In this document: positions 1 to 12,400 of the stretch, one piece after another
Numbering within the stretch: the first letter of the stretch is position 1
How the letters are laid out: every line of letters starts with the position of its first letter
Assembly: GCF_048569485.1 (NCBI RefSeq)
Contig: NC_134357.1
Span: forward strand, 235,469,576-235,533,575
Direction of reading: 5' to 3'
Origin: Anomaloglossus baeobatrachus
Lineage: Eukaryota > Chordata > Amphibia > Anura > Aromobatidae
DNA: 64,000 bases
Position numbers and translations under genes: made by a program
The notes under the pieces: generated by a model
What the model was told of the DNA's origin: nothing
Database searches by the model: none
What the model saw: the letters and a program-made list of their open reading frames with translations, nothing else

Positions 1-326
1 AACCCCCCCAGAAGGGCGCCGGAACGCATAGTGGTCATTACCGTGGAACGCAGACCGGAAATGAAACACCGGCAGACCGGAAGTTGTCTTCCTCCTCTCC
101 AGGACGTGCTCATGTCACAGATGGGTGATAAAGAAAGGGAGCTATAACCCTTGAGGATTACTCCAGGGGACTCTGGTACTGGTCTTTCTCTCTTACATGT
201 GTTGCTATGATAAAGAGTATGGGAAGTGCATTTCATCTCATTATTCTGTAGTCATGAACATTGCACACCAGAACCTGTTCTATTCTTCACACTCACATTG
301 ATTAAATGCTTGTCTTTATTTTACAG
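1..326 (+). promoter_or_regulatory. Putative upstream/promoter region of the zinc-finger gene
   Basis: This stretch precedes the first recognisable exon of the zinc-finger gene. It contains two ETS-type cores, ACCGGAAATG near 54-63 and ACCGGAAGTT near 76-85, and no clear TATA box. That is the layout common in TATA-less zinc-finger gene promoters. A pyrimidine-rich stretch and TTTTACAG at 319-326 form a good splice acceptor for the exon starting at 327, so a non-coding first exon should lie upstream; its donor could not be fixed. The promoter role is inferred from position and motifs only. Confidence 0.3.
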
Positions 327-484
327 GAAGGCAGTGCATTACTTCCACCTGTCAATGTGAGACCCCTTTATTCAGTGTTCGTATGGATCACATGACTTTC
401 ACTGGGAAGATGGAGGACAGAATTTATATGATGGAAAGGATCTTTAACATCACCCTAGAGATAATCTGTTTGCTGACTGGAGAG
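327..484 (+). CDS. Zinc-finger gene exon with start codon (5' UTR 327-382, coding 383-484)
   Basis: The acceptor TTTTACAG ends at 326 and the donor GAG|GTGGGT follows 484. The ATG at 383 opens 34 codons, [12 protein letters not shown]... to ...[10 protein letters not shown], the usual leader of frog finger-associated-box proteins (MTERILNLTLEIIYLLTGE-like). Internal ATGs at codons 4, 10, 16 and 17 are alternative starts; codon 1 was chosen because it is the first in-frame ATG in the exon. The exon ends in phase 0, matching the acceptor at 17397. Confidence 0.7.
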
Positions 485-3400
485 GTGGGTGACTACTAGG
501 TTTCTGGCCCCTTCCTAGGAAAGGAAGAGGAATAATTACTGATGAGTAATGACTAATTGTTCAACGGTATTATATAAGGGGTTCCGTGCTATGGTGAAGA
601 GACCCCCTCCTCAGAGTAATGACTGATTACTATTCCGTACCAGATTATGTGCTATGGTGAAGAGACCCCCTCCTCAGAGTAATGACTGATTACTATTCCG
701 TACCAGATTATGTGCTATGGTGAAGAGACCCCCTCCTCAGAGTAATGACTGATTACTATTCCGTACCAGATTATGTGCTATGGTGAAGAGACCCCCTCCT
801 CAGAGTAATGACTGATTACTATTCCGTACCAGATTATGTGCTATGATGAAGAGACCCCCTCCTCAGAGTAATGACTGATTACTATTCCGTACCAGATTAT
901 GTGCTATGGTGAAGAAACCCCCTCCTCAGAGTAATGACTGATTACTATTCCGTACCAGATTATGTGCTATGGTGAAGAGACCCCCTCCTCAGAGTAATGA
1001 CTGATTACTATTCCGTACCAGATTATGTGCTATGGTGAAGAGACCCCCTCCTCAGAGTAATGACTGATTACTATTCCGTACCAGATTATGTGCTATGATG
1101 AAGAAACCCCCTCCTCAGAGTAATGACTAATTACTATTCCGTACCAGATTATGTGCTATGGTGAAGAAACCCCCTCCTCAGAGTAATGACTAATTACTAT
1201 TCCGTACCAGATTATGTGCTATGGTGAAGAAACCCCCTCCTCAGAGTAATGACTGATTACTATTTCGTAACAGATTATGTGCTATGGTGAAGAACCCCCC
1301 TCCTCAGAGTAATGACTGATTACTATTCCGTACCAGATTATGTGTTATGGTGAAGAGACCCCCTCCTCAGAGTAATGACTGATTACTATTCCGTACCAGA
1401 TTATGTGCTATGATGAAGAAACCCCCTCCTCAGAGTAATGACTAATTACTATTCCGTACCAGATTATGTGCTATGGTGAAGAAACCCCCTCCTCAGAGTA
1501 ATGACTAATTACTATTCCGTACCAGATTATGTGCTATGGTGAAGAAACCCCCTCCTCAGAGTAATGACTGATTACTATTTTGTAACAGATTATGTGCTAT
1601 GGTGAAGAACCCCCCTCCTCAGAGTAATGACTGATTACTATTCCGTACCAGATTATGTGTTATGGTGAAGAGACCCCCTCCTCAGAGTAATGACTGATTA
1701 CTATTCCGTACCAGATTATGTGTTATGGTGAAGAGACCCCCTCCTCAGAGTAATGACTGATTACTATTCCGTACCAGATTATGTGTTATGGTGAAGAGAC
1801 CCCCTCCTCAGAGTAATGACTGATTACTATTCCGTACCAGATTATGTGCTATGGTGAAGAGACCCCCTCCTCAGAGTAATGACTGATTACTATTCCGTAC
1901 CAGATTATGTGCTATGATGAAGAAACCCCCTCCTCAGAGTAATGACTAATTACTATTCCGTACCAGATTATGTGCTATGGTGAAGAAACCCCCTCCTCAG
2001 AGTAATGACTAATTACTATTCCGTACCAGATTATGTGCTATGGTGAAGAAACCCCCTCCTCAGAGTAATGACTGATTACTATTCCGTACCAGATTATGTG
2101 CTATGGTGAAGAAACCCCCTCCTCAGAGTAATGACTAATTACTATTCCGTACCAGATTATGTGCTATGGTGAAGAAACCCCCTCCTCAGAGTAATGACTG
2201 ATTACTATTTCGTAACAGATTATGTGCTATGGTGAAGAAACCCCCTCCTCAGAGTAATGACTGATTACTATTCCGTAACAGATTATGTGCTATGATGAAG
2301 AAACCCCCTCCTCAGAGTAATGACTGATTACTATTCCGTACCAGATTATGTGCTATGGTGAAGAAACCCCCTCCTCAGAGTAATGACTAATTACTATTCC
2401 GTACCAGATTATGTGCTATGATGAAGAGACCCCCTCCTCAGAGTAATGACTGATTACTATTCCGTAACAGATTATGTGCTATGATGAAGAGACCCCCTCC
2501 TTAAAGTAATGACTAATTACTATTCCGTAACAGGTTATATGCTATGGTGAAGAAACCCCCTCCTCAGAGTAATGACTGATTACTATTCCGTAACAGATTA
2601 TGTGCTATGATGAAGAGACCCCCTCCCCACAGTAATGACTAATTATTCTACTATAGGTTATGTGCTATGGTGAAGAGACCCCCTCCTCAGAGTAACGACT
2701 AATTACTATTATATGTAACGGGTTATCCGCTATGGTGAAAAGATCCCCTCCTCGGAGTAATGACTAATTGTTCTGTTATGTAACAGGTTCTGTGCTATGG
2801 TGAAGAAACCCCCTCCTCAGAGTAATGACTAATTGTTCTGTTATGTAACAGGTTCTGTGCTATGGTGAAGAAACCCCCTCCTCAGAGTAATGACTGATTA
2901 CTATTATGTAACAGGTTCTGTGCTATGGTGAAGAAACCCCCTCCTCAGAGTAATGACTAATTGTTCTGTTATGTAACAGGTTCTGTGCTATGGTGAAGAA
3001 ACCCCCTCCTCAGAGTAATGACTAATTACTATTATGTAACAGGTTCTGTGCTATGGTGAAAAGACCCCCTCCTCAGAGTAATGACTAATTACTATTATGT
3101 AACGGATTATGTGCTATGGTGAAGAGAGTAGTGACTAATTGTTCTATTACTGTCACAGGTGACAGACAGTCCTGTGGTGTCCGGCTATAGAAGGTCGCAG
3201 CATTTGGCTGGGAAAACTGCTCCCTGACCTATTATTCCTGTTTGGTGTATATGGTATCTTATGTATGTCCTCTGCTTGGTGTTCATCCCTTTAGCATCCT
3301 GCCTAGTTCCTCACCCTTTCAGCTTTTTCCATCAGCACTTCCCTTTGTGCCCTTAAATTCCCTCATTTCCTTCTGGTCTGTGCTGGTGATAGCTCTACCT

Positions 3401-6400
3401 ACAGATCCTGAGTGCAAGCAGTTGGCTTGCAATCATCTAGAGTAACTTTGTTGCATTTTGCAGTCCCTTTCCCTGTATCTTCTTGGAGATAAGTTGTTTG
3501 TTATTTTCCCTTGTTTGTTTTCTCTGTGTCCTTTAGCTCCTAGTGGAATTGACACTGAGCTCATCCCATTCACTCCCTACCTAGGACCCAGATCAGGGTC
3601 AGCCTAGGGCCAGGTATCCTGTTCGGTGTATAGGTGCGGAACCTATCTAGGGCAGTGAGAGAAGCCAGGGCCCAGCGATAGGCCTGGTCAGGGGTCACCA
3701 GCTCCCCCTTCCCTAGACACAGAGTCTCCCGTCCCTCTCGACGTTTTCTGGGTACATTCCCTTAGATAGGATGACATTTTCACCAGCCGCATAAAAAAAA
3801 CAAAAAAAACTGACAAGCGGGGTTTTTTTTAGGGGGGTTGTTGTGGGGTTTTTTTTCTTTGTTTTTCCATGGATCCTGTCATTGTTCCGGCTGAGCGGCT
3901 TCAGGGTCTGTCCCTGGAGGTAACAGATCTTAGGATAGCTGTTCAGCAGCAGCGGTCACAGACTCACTATTTTGGAGATTCTGGGATTGGCAGACCCACC
4001 CAAAGCCCAAGATTGCTCTCCCAGACAAGTTTACAGGGGAAACAGACAAACTCTTGGTGTTCAAGGACGCTGGTTGATTGTACTTTAGGCTTCGGCCTTA
4101 CTCCCCTGTGATGTCTCTGATAAGGAGCAGTGAGTGGGGATTGTGATCCCTCTGTTACAGGGGGATCCGCAATACTATATTTTCTCTTTGCCACATGGCT
4201 CTGGTTGCCTCCATTTTTGAGTCTTTAGGCCTCATCTATGATGATCATGAGTGAGTCTCTTTGCCGGAGCCTAGACTGCGTCACGCCAGCAGGGAAATCA
4301 GTCGGTGAAGACTTATTGCTCTGAATTTTGTAGATTGGCAATCGACACCAAGTGGAATGACCCGGCTCTTAAGCCAGCTTTACACGTTGCAATTTCGCAT
4401 ACAATTTCGTATGCGATTTGCAATGCCCCCATCGTATGTGTTGCACGTTCAATTTGTTGAATGTGCCGCACATACGAGTAACCCCCGTCACACGTACTTA
4501 CCCGTCCATACGACCTCGTTGTGGGCGGCGAACGTCCACTTCCTGGAGTGGGAGGGACGTTCGGCGTCACAGCGACGTCACACGGCAGCCGACAATTGAA
4601 GCGGAGGGGCGGAGCTAAGCGGGACGTAAACATCCCGCCCACCTCCTTCTTTCCGCATTGTGGGCCAGGAGCCGCAGGACGCTGGTAAGATCTGTTAATC
4701 GTTCCCGGGGTGTCACACACTGCGATTTGTGCTACCTCGGGTACGATGAACAATCTAACGTGCAATTCTAGAGACAGGTACAATGTGTATGCGATGAACG
4801 TTTTAACGTTCAATCGCAATCGCACGTACCTGTCACACACTACAATGTACCTTACGATGCTGGATGTGCGTCACTTACGACGTGACCCCGCCGACACATT
4901 GTAAGATACATTGCAGCGTGTAAAGCGGGCTTTAGAAGCCAGTTTTGCCAAGGAATTTCAGAGAGTTTGAAGGATACCTTGGTGATTTATGAAACATCTC
5001 AGACCATGTTAGGCCGCCATGGCCTGGGCTATACATGTGGATAGATGCCTCCGAGATAGAATAGTTAGACCACTTTCCCTGGAGATCCTACCAGCACAGG
5101 AGGAGCCACTACTTCACGTTTCCACTGACATCCGCCATAAAAAAGCGCTTTGGGTTTTTTTTTGTTCTTTTTTTTGTGGTAAAAAAGGTCATTTAATTGG
5201 AACCTGCCCCTCGATTGCTAAGTAAAAAAAAACATCTGGGGCTTGACTGACCCTTGGTGGTGTGATGGTGGGCATTCAGGGTGTGTGTTTGTCTTCTACA
5301 TGTAAGTCTCGGTTTGTCTTGACAGTAGATGTGGCGCTAGAGAGCATTACTGAGAAAATTTCTGTGTTTTTGGACAGTGGAGCAGGAGTCAGCATGGTGG
5401 ATGCTCTGTTTGTAAAAACTCATAGGCTTAGGCTAAGTTCACACATCCTGTGTTTTGCATCAGTCACAATCCGTAGCCTTGAGGAATTACGGACTTCTGC
5501 AAAATATTTTGCAGGAATCCTGTATTTCCCCATAGACTTCTATTAGTGACGGATTGCGACTGATGACCCTGCGTTGCATCCGCTGCGTCGCGGTCCGTCG
5601 TTTTTGACTGACCGCCGAGCGGGGAGCAACGCAGAATGTAACGTTTTTCGGGCCGTCAAAATTAACGCGCCGCGCAGGAATCCGTCGCCATCCGTCAAGC
5701 TTGTAATGCATGTCTATGGTGCTGGATTCCGTCGTAATCCGTCTTACAACGGAATCCAGCGCAGGATTCCGTCATGCTCTACTGAGCATGCCCAGCATGC
5801 TTGGCACGCCCACTGGGCTGTCCCAAACACAGACGGATCATGACTGATCCGTCAAAAAACGGACGCACAGCGGATGTAACGGACGCAACTGATCCGTTTT
5901 TTCACAGGATTCCTGTGAAAGGAATCCTGTGAAAAACACATCAGTTGCATCAGTTGACATCTTGAAAATGACTGATCCGTTGCTGACGGACCTGACGGAT
6001 TGAAAACACAGGATGTGTGAACTTAGCCTTAGTGTAAGTTCACATTTCCGCTAAAATCTATCAGTCACAATCCGCTGCTCTTGTAAACAGCGGAATCCGT
6101 TTAGCGGATTCCGCCGCTCCCATAGACTTGTATGAGCAGCGGATTGTGACTGATGATGCTGCGTTGCACCCTCCGCCCGACTGATTAGTCGTGGAACGAC
6201 TGACCGCCGGGCGGGAGGAACGCAGCATGTAACGTTTTTTGAGCAGCGAGATCCGTCGGATTTCGCTGCGCATGCTCTCTGGCTCCCTGCACACGTCACC
6301 AGCTTTGGTTGGTTACCCGATATTTACCCTGGTTACGGTGCAAGGAGCCAGCGCTAAGCGGTGTAGGCCCGTAACCAAGGTAAATATCGGGTAACCAAGG

Positions 6401-9400
6401 TAAACATCGGGTGCTTTGCTGTTACCCGATATTTAGGCTGGTTACGTGTGCAGGGAGGCCGACACTTCCCCGCTCGGCCCCGCCCCCTCCCGCACTCCGC
6501 ACATGTATGTACACACACACACACACACCTGTCCCCAGCCATGCAGACAAGCACTGCCACTGACACCCTCGTCTGGCCCCGCCCCCTGCTCGGCCCCGCC
6601 CCCTCCCGCACTCCGCACATGTATGTACACACACACACACACACACCTGTCCCCAGCCATGCAGACAAGCACTGACACCCTCGTCTGGCCCCGCCCCCTG
6701 CTCGGCTCCGCCCCCTCCCGCACTTTGCATGTGCACACACACACATACATACATACATACATACATACATACATGCACATACACACACTCACTCACTCAC
6801 AGATACACTCACCTGTCCCCAGCCATGCAGACCGCAGCACTTCTACTGACATCCTCAGCGCCTGGCCCCGCCCCCCGCTCGGCTCCGCCCCCTCCCGCAC
6901 TTTGCATGTGCACACACATACATACATACATACATACATGCACATACACACACTCACTCACTCACAGATACACTCACCTGTCCCCAGCCATGCAGACCGC
7001 AGCACTTCCACTGACATCCTCAGCGCCTGGCCCCGCCCCCCGCTCGGCTCTGCCCCCGAACTCCGCCCCCCGCACACAACGGAATCCGACAAAGAATTCT
7101 GTTCTTTGTCATCCGTTGTACAGCGTTGAACAGCGCATCAGTCACATGCGTCAAGCGACGCATGTGACTGATACAAATCAACGGAAATGTGAACTTAGCC
7201 TTACCTGCAGTATGTTGGCAGGCTAATCCCATTTACATCTATGCCATTTACTCAATGCTGCTTACCCAGGAATGCCTGAGACAGATTGTACATGTTACAA
7301 GACTGAGTGTAAGACCCTTGCATTGTGAAGTAATTTCCTGTTATGTTCTGGAGGCCCTTCCTCTTCTATTGTATTGGGTCTACCTTGGTTGGTGAAACAT
7401 TATCCTGTAGTGGATTGGAAATCTAGGAAAATTGTGGAGTGCGAAAATGACTGTCTTGATAATTGCCTGAACACTTCTCTCTCTGCGGTCACTACCGAGA
7501 CCTTACCGGCATTTTTGTCGGGTTTTGAGGATGTATTTTCAGAGAGGGGGGGTGTCAGAATTTGCCTCCCCATCGTGTATACGACTGCCCCATTAATCTG
7601 TTTCTGGAGCAAAACTAACCAAATCCAGACTATATAAACTTTCTGGTCCAGAAAGACAAGCCATGAAAGATTATATTGCTGATAGTTTGGAGAAGGGAAC
7701 ATATTAGACCCACCCCTTCACCCGTGGTGGCAGGGTTCTTCTTCGTTAAGAAGAAAGACGGAGGTCTCCGCCCTTGTTAGGTTTTTTGGGAGTTGAATCA
7801 GATTACCAACCAAGACCCTTATCCTCTCCCTCTGATTCCAGATTTATTCAACCAGATTGTAGGAGATAAGTGGTTCTCAAAGTTGGACTTAGGGTACCGT
7901 CTCACTAAACGACGTACCAGCGATTCCAACCACGATATGACCTGGTCAGGATCGCTGGTGCGTCGCTATGTGGTCGGTGGTGAGCTGCCATCAGGCAGAT
8001 CTTACCAGTGACCAGCCCCCAGCGACGCGTGGAAGCGATGCTGCGCTTGGTAACTAAGGTAAATATCGGGTAACTAAGCAAAATGCTTTGCTTGGTTACC
8101 CAATATTTACCTTGGTTACCAGCGCACACCGCTTAGCGCTGGCTCCCTGCACTCGTAGCCAGGGTACACATCAGGTTAATAAAGAAAAGCGCTTCGCTTA
8201 TTTACCCGATGTGTACTCTGCCTACGTGTGCAGGGAGCCGGCACTGGCAGCCTGAGAGTGGTGTACGCTAGTAACCAAGGTAAATATCGGGTAAATAGTG
8301 ACTCAGCAGCGATCTCGCTATGTGAGAAGTACCCCTTAAGTGGATCTTACAATCTGGATAGAATCATAGAAATGGATAAATGGAAAATGGCTTTCAATAC
8401 ACCTGAGGGGCATTGTAAAAGTCTGGTCATGCCCTTTGCTCTCACTATAATACCCCTGCTATTTTCCAACACTTTGTGAATGATATTTTTCACCATTTGG
8501 TGGGCAGGTTTGTGATGGTTTATGTGGATGATATTTTGATCTACTGACCCGATATGGAGACACATTAGGTACATGTAAAACATGTATTACAGGTTTTAAG
8601 AGATAACAAACTGTATGCCAAACTGGAGAAGTGTGTTTTCACAGTACAAGAGGTGTAATTTTAGGGGTACCTGTAGTCTGCTTCGGGTTTTCGGATGGAT
8701 CCAGAGAAGGTCTGTGTGGTAATTGACTGGGATAGTGCAGAAAACCTGAAAGAATTGTAGCGCTTTTTAGGATTTACCAACTTTTAGAGGAAAAAATTTT
8801 CGGTAATTTTGAAACCTCTCAAACCTCTCCTTTTTTGTCAGTACATGACAAAAAAAGGGTTGGATTTTTCTGAATGGTTGCACTCTGCCCAGCATGCTTT
8901 TTTTCTTTAAAGAGATGTTTTTCCAATGCACCTATACTGATTCAGCCTGATGTTTCACAGACTTTTATCGTAGAGGTTTATGCATCTGAGGTGGGAGTTT
9001 AGGCTGTGTTGTCACAAGGTCCGTCTCCTGTTAAATGGCGTCCATGTGCTTTCTTTTCCAAGAAATTATCTTTGACCAAGAGAAACTATGATGTTGGCAA
9101 TAGATAACTATTGGTAATTAAGTTAGCTTTCCAGGAATGGCGCCATTGACTGGAAGGGGCAATTCATCCCATTACTGTAATCATAGACCATAAAAACCTG
9201 CATCTCGAGTCTTCCTAATGTTTCAATCATAGGCAGGCTAGATGATCTTTGTTTTTCACCAGGTTTAATTTTACTGTCACTAAAGGTGGTGTCACACACA
9301 GTGACAACGACAACGACGTCACTGCTACGTCACCATTTTCTGTGACGTTGCAGCGACGTCGCTGTCGCTGTGTGTGACATCCAGCAACGAGCTGGCCCCT

Positions 9401-12400
9401 GCTGTGAGGTCGCCGCTCGTTGCTGAATGTCCAGCTTCATTTTTTGGTCGTCGCTCTCCCGCTGTGACGCACAGATCGCTGTGTGTGACAGCGAGAGAGC
9501 GACGAAATGAAGCAAGCATGGAGCAGGAGCCGGCATCTGGCAGCTGCGGTAAGCTGTAACCAAGGTAAACATCGGGTAACCAAGGTGGTTACCCGATATT
9601 TACCTTCGTTACCAGCCTCCGCCGCTCTCACGCTGCCTGTGCTGCCGGCTCCGGCTCTCTGCACATGTAGCTGCAGTACACATCGTGTAATTAACCTGAT
9701 GTGTACTGTAGCTAGGAAAGCAAGGAGCCAGCGCTAAGCAGTGTGCGCGGCTCCCTGCTCTCTGCACATGTAGCTGCAGTACACATCGTGTAATTAACCC
9801 GATGTGTACTGTAGCTAGGAGAGCAGAGAGCCAGCGCTAAGCAGTGTGCGCGGCTCCCTGCCCTCTGCACATGTTGCAGCAGAGCGACGTGTGTCGTTAT
9901 GATCGCTGCTTCGGCTGCTGTGTTTGACAGCTAAGCAGCGATCATAACAGCGACTTACAAGGTCGCTGCTACGTCACAGAAAATGGTGACGTAACAGCGA
10001 CATCGTTGTCGCTGTTGCTGTCGTTTAGTGTGACCCCAGCTTTACAGTCCAGGGAACATCAAAGCAGATACATTGTCCCAGGGCTTCCCTGGTGGTAGTA
10101 ATCATGTGAACCCTGTACCCATTTTGCAGAAGAAGGTGGTCGTCTTGGCCTTATTTACAGACCTAGAAGAGGAGGTGTTGGAGGCTCAGGGGGACGCCCC
10201 TGCTTCTTGCCCTTCAGGGAGGTTATTTGTGCCACCTAATTTACACCTCAAATTAATTGGGGAATATCACAATACTGTACGTACGGGTCATCCAGGTAGA
10301 AAAACAACATCGGACCTCCTTTCTCATCATTTATGGTGATCGAGGTTGCATGATTATGTGGTTGACTGTGTGTCTGCTTGCAATATTTGCACATGCTCCA
10401 AGGTATCGGATACTCATCCAATGGGATCTCTCCTGCCATTGGCTATTACAAATAGACCATAGACGCATTTATCCATGGATTTCATTACTGACCTAACTCT
10501 TGTCTTCGGGAAAGACTGGTTTTAGTAGTTGTGGTAAGATGGTACATTTCATCCCGTTACCAGCACTTCCCAATGCCAAGACTGTGGCTCAGGTGTTCAT
10601 CAGTGAGCTTGTGAAGCTTAACGGGAACCCTTCCGATGTGGTTGCAGATCGGGAAACCCAGTTTGTTTCCATATTTTGGAAAGCATTTTGTGCGCAACTG
10701 GGGATGCAGTTGTCTTTCTCTTCTGCCTTCCATCCTCAGTGAAATGGTCAGACCAAATCAAATAAATCAAAATTTGGAAACTTACCTTAGGTGCTTTGTG
10801 TCCGAGAACCATGAGGATTGGGTATGTTACCATTGGCCAAAGTTGCTTTGAACAATTGTCACCATGGGTCTACTAGCAAGTCATCATTCTTTGATGCATA
10901 CGGTTTTCATCTACAATTTGGTACCTTTACTGGTAGATGGTCCTCGTAGTCACTGAGGAGGAGTGTTTTGCCTTATCGCTCTCTTCTATGTGGCAAGGGG
11001 TTCAAAGTAAATTGAAACTGAGCGCAGACAGATCCAAACATATAGCTGACAAAAACACTTGCAAGGTCCAGAGCTAAGTGTGAATGACTGTGTGGCTGTC
11101 TACCAGGAATATTAAGTTGAAGATTGCTTCCTGGAAGCTAGGGCCTAGGTTTATTGGTCCCTATAAATCAACCACCGTCATTAACGCAGTAGCATTTCGT
11201 CTGGAGTTTCCTCTGGCTCCTTGGATCCACAATGTGTTCCACAGGTCACTGCTCAAAACATATGTGGTACCCTTGGAGCCGTCCCCCTTGCCATCAACCC
11301 CAATCATGGTTAATGGCAATTTATAACTTCAAATAGCAAAGATTGTTGACTCTCATTTTTTACGCCTTTCCCTTCAATATTTGGTGCAGTTGGAGGGGAT
11401 ATGGCCCAGAAGAGAAGAGCAGATGCGGGATCCAGCATTGCATGTGAACGCCACAAAATTGGTTTGTTTATTTCATGCTTCCCAGCCAGATAAAGATGGT
11501 CCTGAGTGTCCAGAGATCACTCATAGAAGGGGGGTACTGTCATGGATGTGTCACGCTTGACAGAGAGTCATGTGGTGTCCGGCTGTAGAAGGTCGCAGCA
11601 TTTGGCTACACATGCTGCTCCCTGACTTACCCTTTTCCCCGCTTGGGGTTTATCCCTTACTCTTTAGCACCCTGCGGATTTCTTCATCTTTCAGCTGTTA
11701 ATCAGCAGCACTTCCCTTGTCTTTTCCCCTTGTTTTTTGCTTGTGATAGACTTAGACACCTACGCAGGCCCTGAATGTGTCCATCTGATGAAACTTTATC
11801 GATCGTTCCTGCATCTCTTCCTGAGTCTTCCTGGAGATAAGTTGTTTATGTTGTTCCTGTCTGTGCTCCGTGTGTCTTTTTCAGAGCTTAGTTGAGTTAA
11901 CCAAGCGCTCATCCCATCCATTTTGTACCTAGGGCTCAGTTCTAGGGCGACGCAGGGTCAGGTGTCCTGCTTAGCTCATAGGTGCGGAACCTATTTAAGG
12001 TGGTCATGGGAGCTATAGGGCCAGTGGAAGGTTTGGTCAGGGGCCACCATCTCCCTCTTCCCTAGACACTTGGTTTCCCTTCTCTGTTGCCATATGAAGG
12101 GTATTTCCCCATACCTAACTTGACTCATGGCCTGAGACTAGGGTCAGTTGAAGTTTGAAATGTGCAATACATTTTCAGAGAATTCCTTTAAATGTGTTGT
12201 TTTACACCAGCTTAGATGAATTTAACAGCGATCTAAGAGCGATTAGGACTGCAAACCTTGCCATAAGAACAAGTTCACTGGTGGATTCACTGTTACTTCA
12301 TTATGTAGTGTCTTATGTTTTGTAATTTCCACAGATTGTAGAAGCCAAATAATTCAAAAGGTATAATGAAACACAATTGTAAAAATTGCATACATTAAAC

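Larger units (their letters stand above)
3151..12125 (+). mobile_element. Old Ty3/gypsy LTR retrotransposon (element D), fossil, in intron 1
   Basis: A Metaviridae fossil on the + strand, flanked by related LTRs (3151 to about 3776; 11538 to about 12125). Parts in order: gag from about 3869, a zinc knuckle near 5166-5215, aspartic protease (LDSGAG) near 5370-5400, reverse transcriptase about 7700-8700, RNase H about 8950-9270 resuming after 10042, integrase about 10150-10850, and a GPRFIGP tail near 11130-11330. It is broken many times and was hit by five separate miniature DNA transposons. LTR divergence is high by eye, making it the oldest LTR element here. No matching target duplication was found. 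The outer LTR ends are approximate. Confidence 0.88.

Noticed and set aside
581-3135. CRISPR-like array
   Set aside because: Repeats are contiguous 63-bp units without unique spacers, in a vertebrate intron: a minisatellite.
3242-3445. 67-residue frame
   Set aside because: Inside the 5' LTR of the old element D; no known LTR-encoded protein in this family.
4313-4840. 175-residue minus-strand frame
   Set aside because: Covers a non-coding miniature transposon; no domain.
6446-7129. 227-residue open frame
   Set aside because: Runs through the CA and GC-box tandem repeat of a miniature transposon; composition is histidine/threonine repeats.
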